From Asticcacaulis benevestitus DSM 16100 = ATCC BAA-896 (GTDB taxonomy: Bacteria > Pseudomonadota > Alphaproteobacteria > Caulobacterales > Caulobacteraceae): a stretch of DNA of 64,000 nt. Of this stretch, positions 63,662 to 64,000 are shown piece after piece. Positions within the stretch are counted from its first letter, which is position 1, and every line of letters starts with the position of its first letter. A model generated the notes under the pieces. It ran no database searches and was not told the origin of the DNA. It was given only the letters and a program-made list of their open reading frames with translations. The stretch covers positions 59,281 to 123,280 of the forward strand of contig NZ_AQWM01000008.1 of the NCBI RefSeq assembly GCF_000376105.1. The letters run 5' to 3'. Both the position numbers and the translations under genes were made by a program.

Positions 63662-63668
63662 TCCCCAA

Positions 63669-63694
63669 ACTGTCTCCACAAAAAACAGTCTTTT
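63669..63694 (+). terminator. Weak terminator after tRNA-Val
   Basis: ACTGT (63669-63673) and ACAGT (63685-63689) form a short stem with an 11-base loop, followed by CTTTT. The stem is weak, but its position directly after the tRNA supports a termination role. Confidence 0.4.
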
Positions 63695-63771
63695 ATGGTT
63701 TAGATTCAACGATCTAACCCATCATGGATTCATGGTCGATACCCATGATCAGGATGAAATAGCCCCATAAT

Positions 63772-64000
63772 TGACCGGACAGGATCTCCCACTTAAATAA
63801 GAGGTAGGAGCAATGTCGTCATTATGACCAGCCACAATCCAAAGATAGAAATTCTGGGACAGGAACGGCGCCGCCGTTGGACAACAGCTGAGAAGCTGTC
63901 GATGGTTCAGGAAACGTATGAGCCAGAGGTCACGGTGAGCCTTGTGGCCAGGCGCCACGGTGTTCAGCCCAATCAGTTATTTGCCTGGCGCAAATTGGCC
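63772..64000 (+). mobile_element. Left end of an IS3-family (IS2-group) insertion sequence, partial
   Basis: The likely left end begins TGACCGGACAGGATCTCCC near 63772, about 50 bases before an orfA-like gene. The element runs off the right edge, so its other end, target duplication and completeness cannot be seen. It lies 110 bases downstream of a tRNA gene. Confidence 0.6.
63824..64000 (+). CDS. IS2-like transposase OrfA (partial)
   Basis: 59 codons to the window edge. [20 protein letters not shown] followed by [20 protein letters not shown] and [11 protein letters not shown] matches the helix-turn-helix OrfA of IS2-group IS3 elements (compare the IS2 InsE pattern VLGPEKRRRRTTQEK...VARQHG). 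It binds the IS ends and is normally fused to OrfB by frameshift. The IS66 TnpA accessory protein looks similar and is the alternative. GAGGTAGGAG lies upstream of the ATG. Confidence 0.82.
   Translation, partial: MTSHNPKIEILGQERRRRWTTAEKLSMVQETYEPEVTVSLVARRHGVQPNQLFAWRKLA

Overview
The window looks like a chromosomal segment of an alphaproteobacterium of the Caulobacteraceae, probably close to Asticcacaulis or Caulobacter. This rests on gene content: an aa3-type oxidase subunit IV of the small alphaproteobacterial type, a COQ9 protein, split transhydrogenase genes (pntAA/pntAB/pntB), a TacA-like sigma-54 activator, a TonB receptor/SapC/cupin/flavin-halogenase block, and high-GC codon use. 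No species call can be made from the sequence alone.

Layout. 1-0.6 kb: tail of an antitoxin gene and a VapC-like PIN toxin. 0.7-8.2 kb: a sulfate-uptake unit with an Rrf2 regulator behind a palindrome, a YezD-type small protein, an OprO/P-type porin, two tandem near-duplicate sulfate-binding proteins separated by two palindromic elements, then cysT-cysW-cysA and a terminator. 8.4-10.0 kb: a PiT phosphate transporter behind a Pho-box-like site. 10.0-17.2 kb: one 2380-residue reading frame made almost entirely of an eight-residue repeat, the most unusual object here. 17.4-18.9 kb: the scar of an RND efflux locus, a truncated nodT with a stop codon lying head to head with a frameshifted tetR.

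19-28.7 kb: a carbohydrate-utilisation-type locus: a TonB receptor preceded by two abutting LacI-type palindromes, then SapC, a JmjC/cupin-8 protein and a flavin-dependent halogenase, then a convergent lactonase and a GPH sugar symporter. 28.7-33.5 kb: a TacA-like activator, an M3 oligopeptidase and an exported amidohydrolase. 33.6-37.4 kb: oxidase subunit IV and the pnt operon, which carries an extra NTF2-like gene. 37.4-43.4 kb: two pairs of small exported or membrane proteins, a YciA thioesterase, rpsU with a probable TTG start, COQ9 and a Met/His-rich metal-associated pair.

43.4-52.3 kb: purE-purK, a diguanylate cyclase, a dGTPase, an A-type Fe-S carrier, xthA, two paralogous membrane-anchored proteins, an NnrU-family protein and a Gfo/Idh oxidoreductase. 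52.4-56.4 kb: an RNase H-fold protein, a ynfA relic joined to a MITE-like palindromic element, an SDR, a MATE exporter and a small gene behind a textbook sigma-54 promoter. 56.4-63.5 kb: class II DAHP synthase, the operon glmU-rpiA-gor-O-antigen ligase, and gph. The right edge has tRNA-Val(CAC) and the start of an IS3-family (IS2-group) element.

The genes combine into nutrient uptake across both membranes (sulfate, phosphate, sugars), redox balance (pnt, gor, oxidase) and cell-envelope or nucleotide precursor synthesis (glmU, purE/K, rpiA). Three places show genome decay or rearrangement: the nodT/tetR scar, the ynfA relic and the IS edge.
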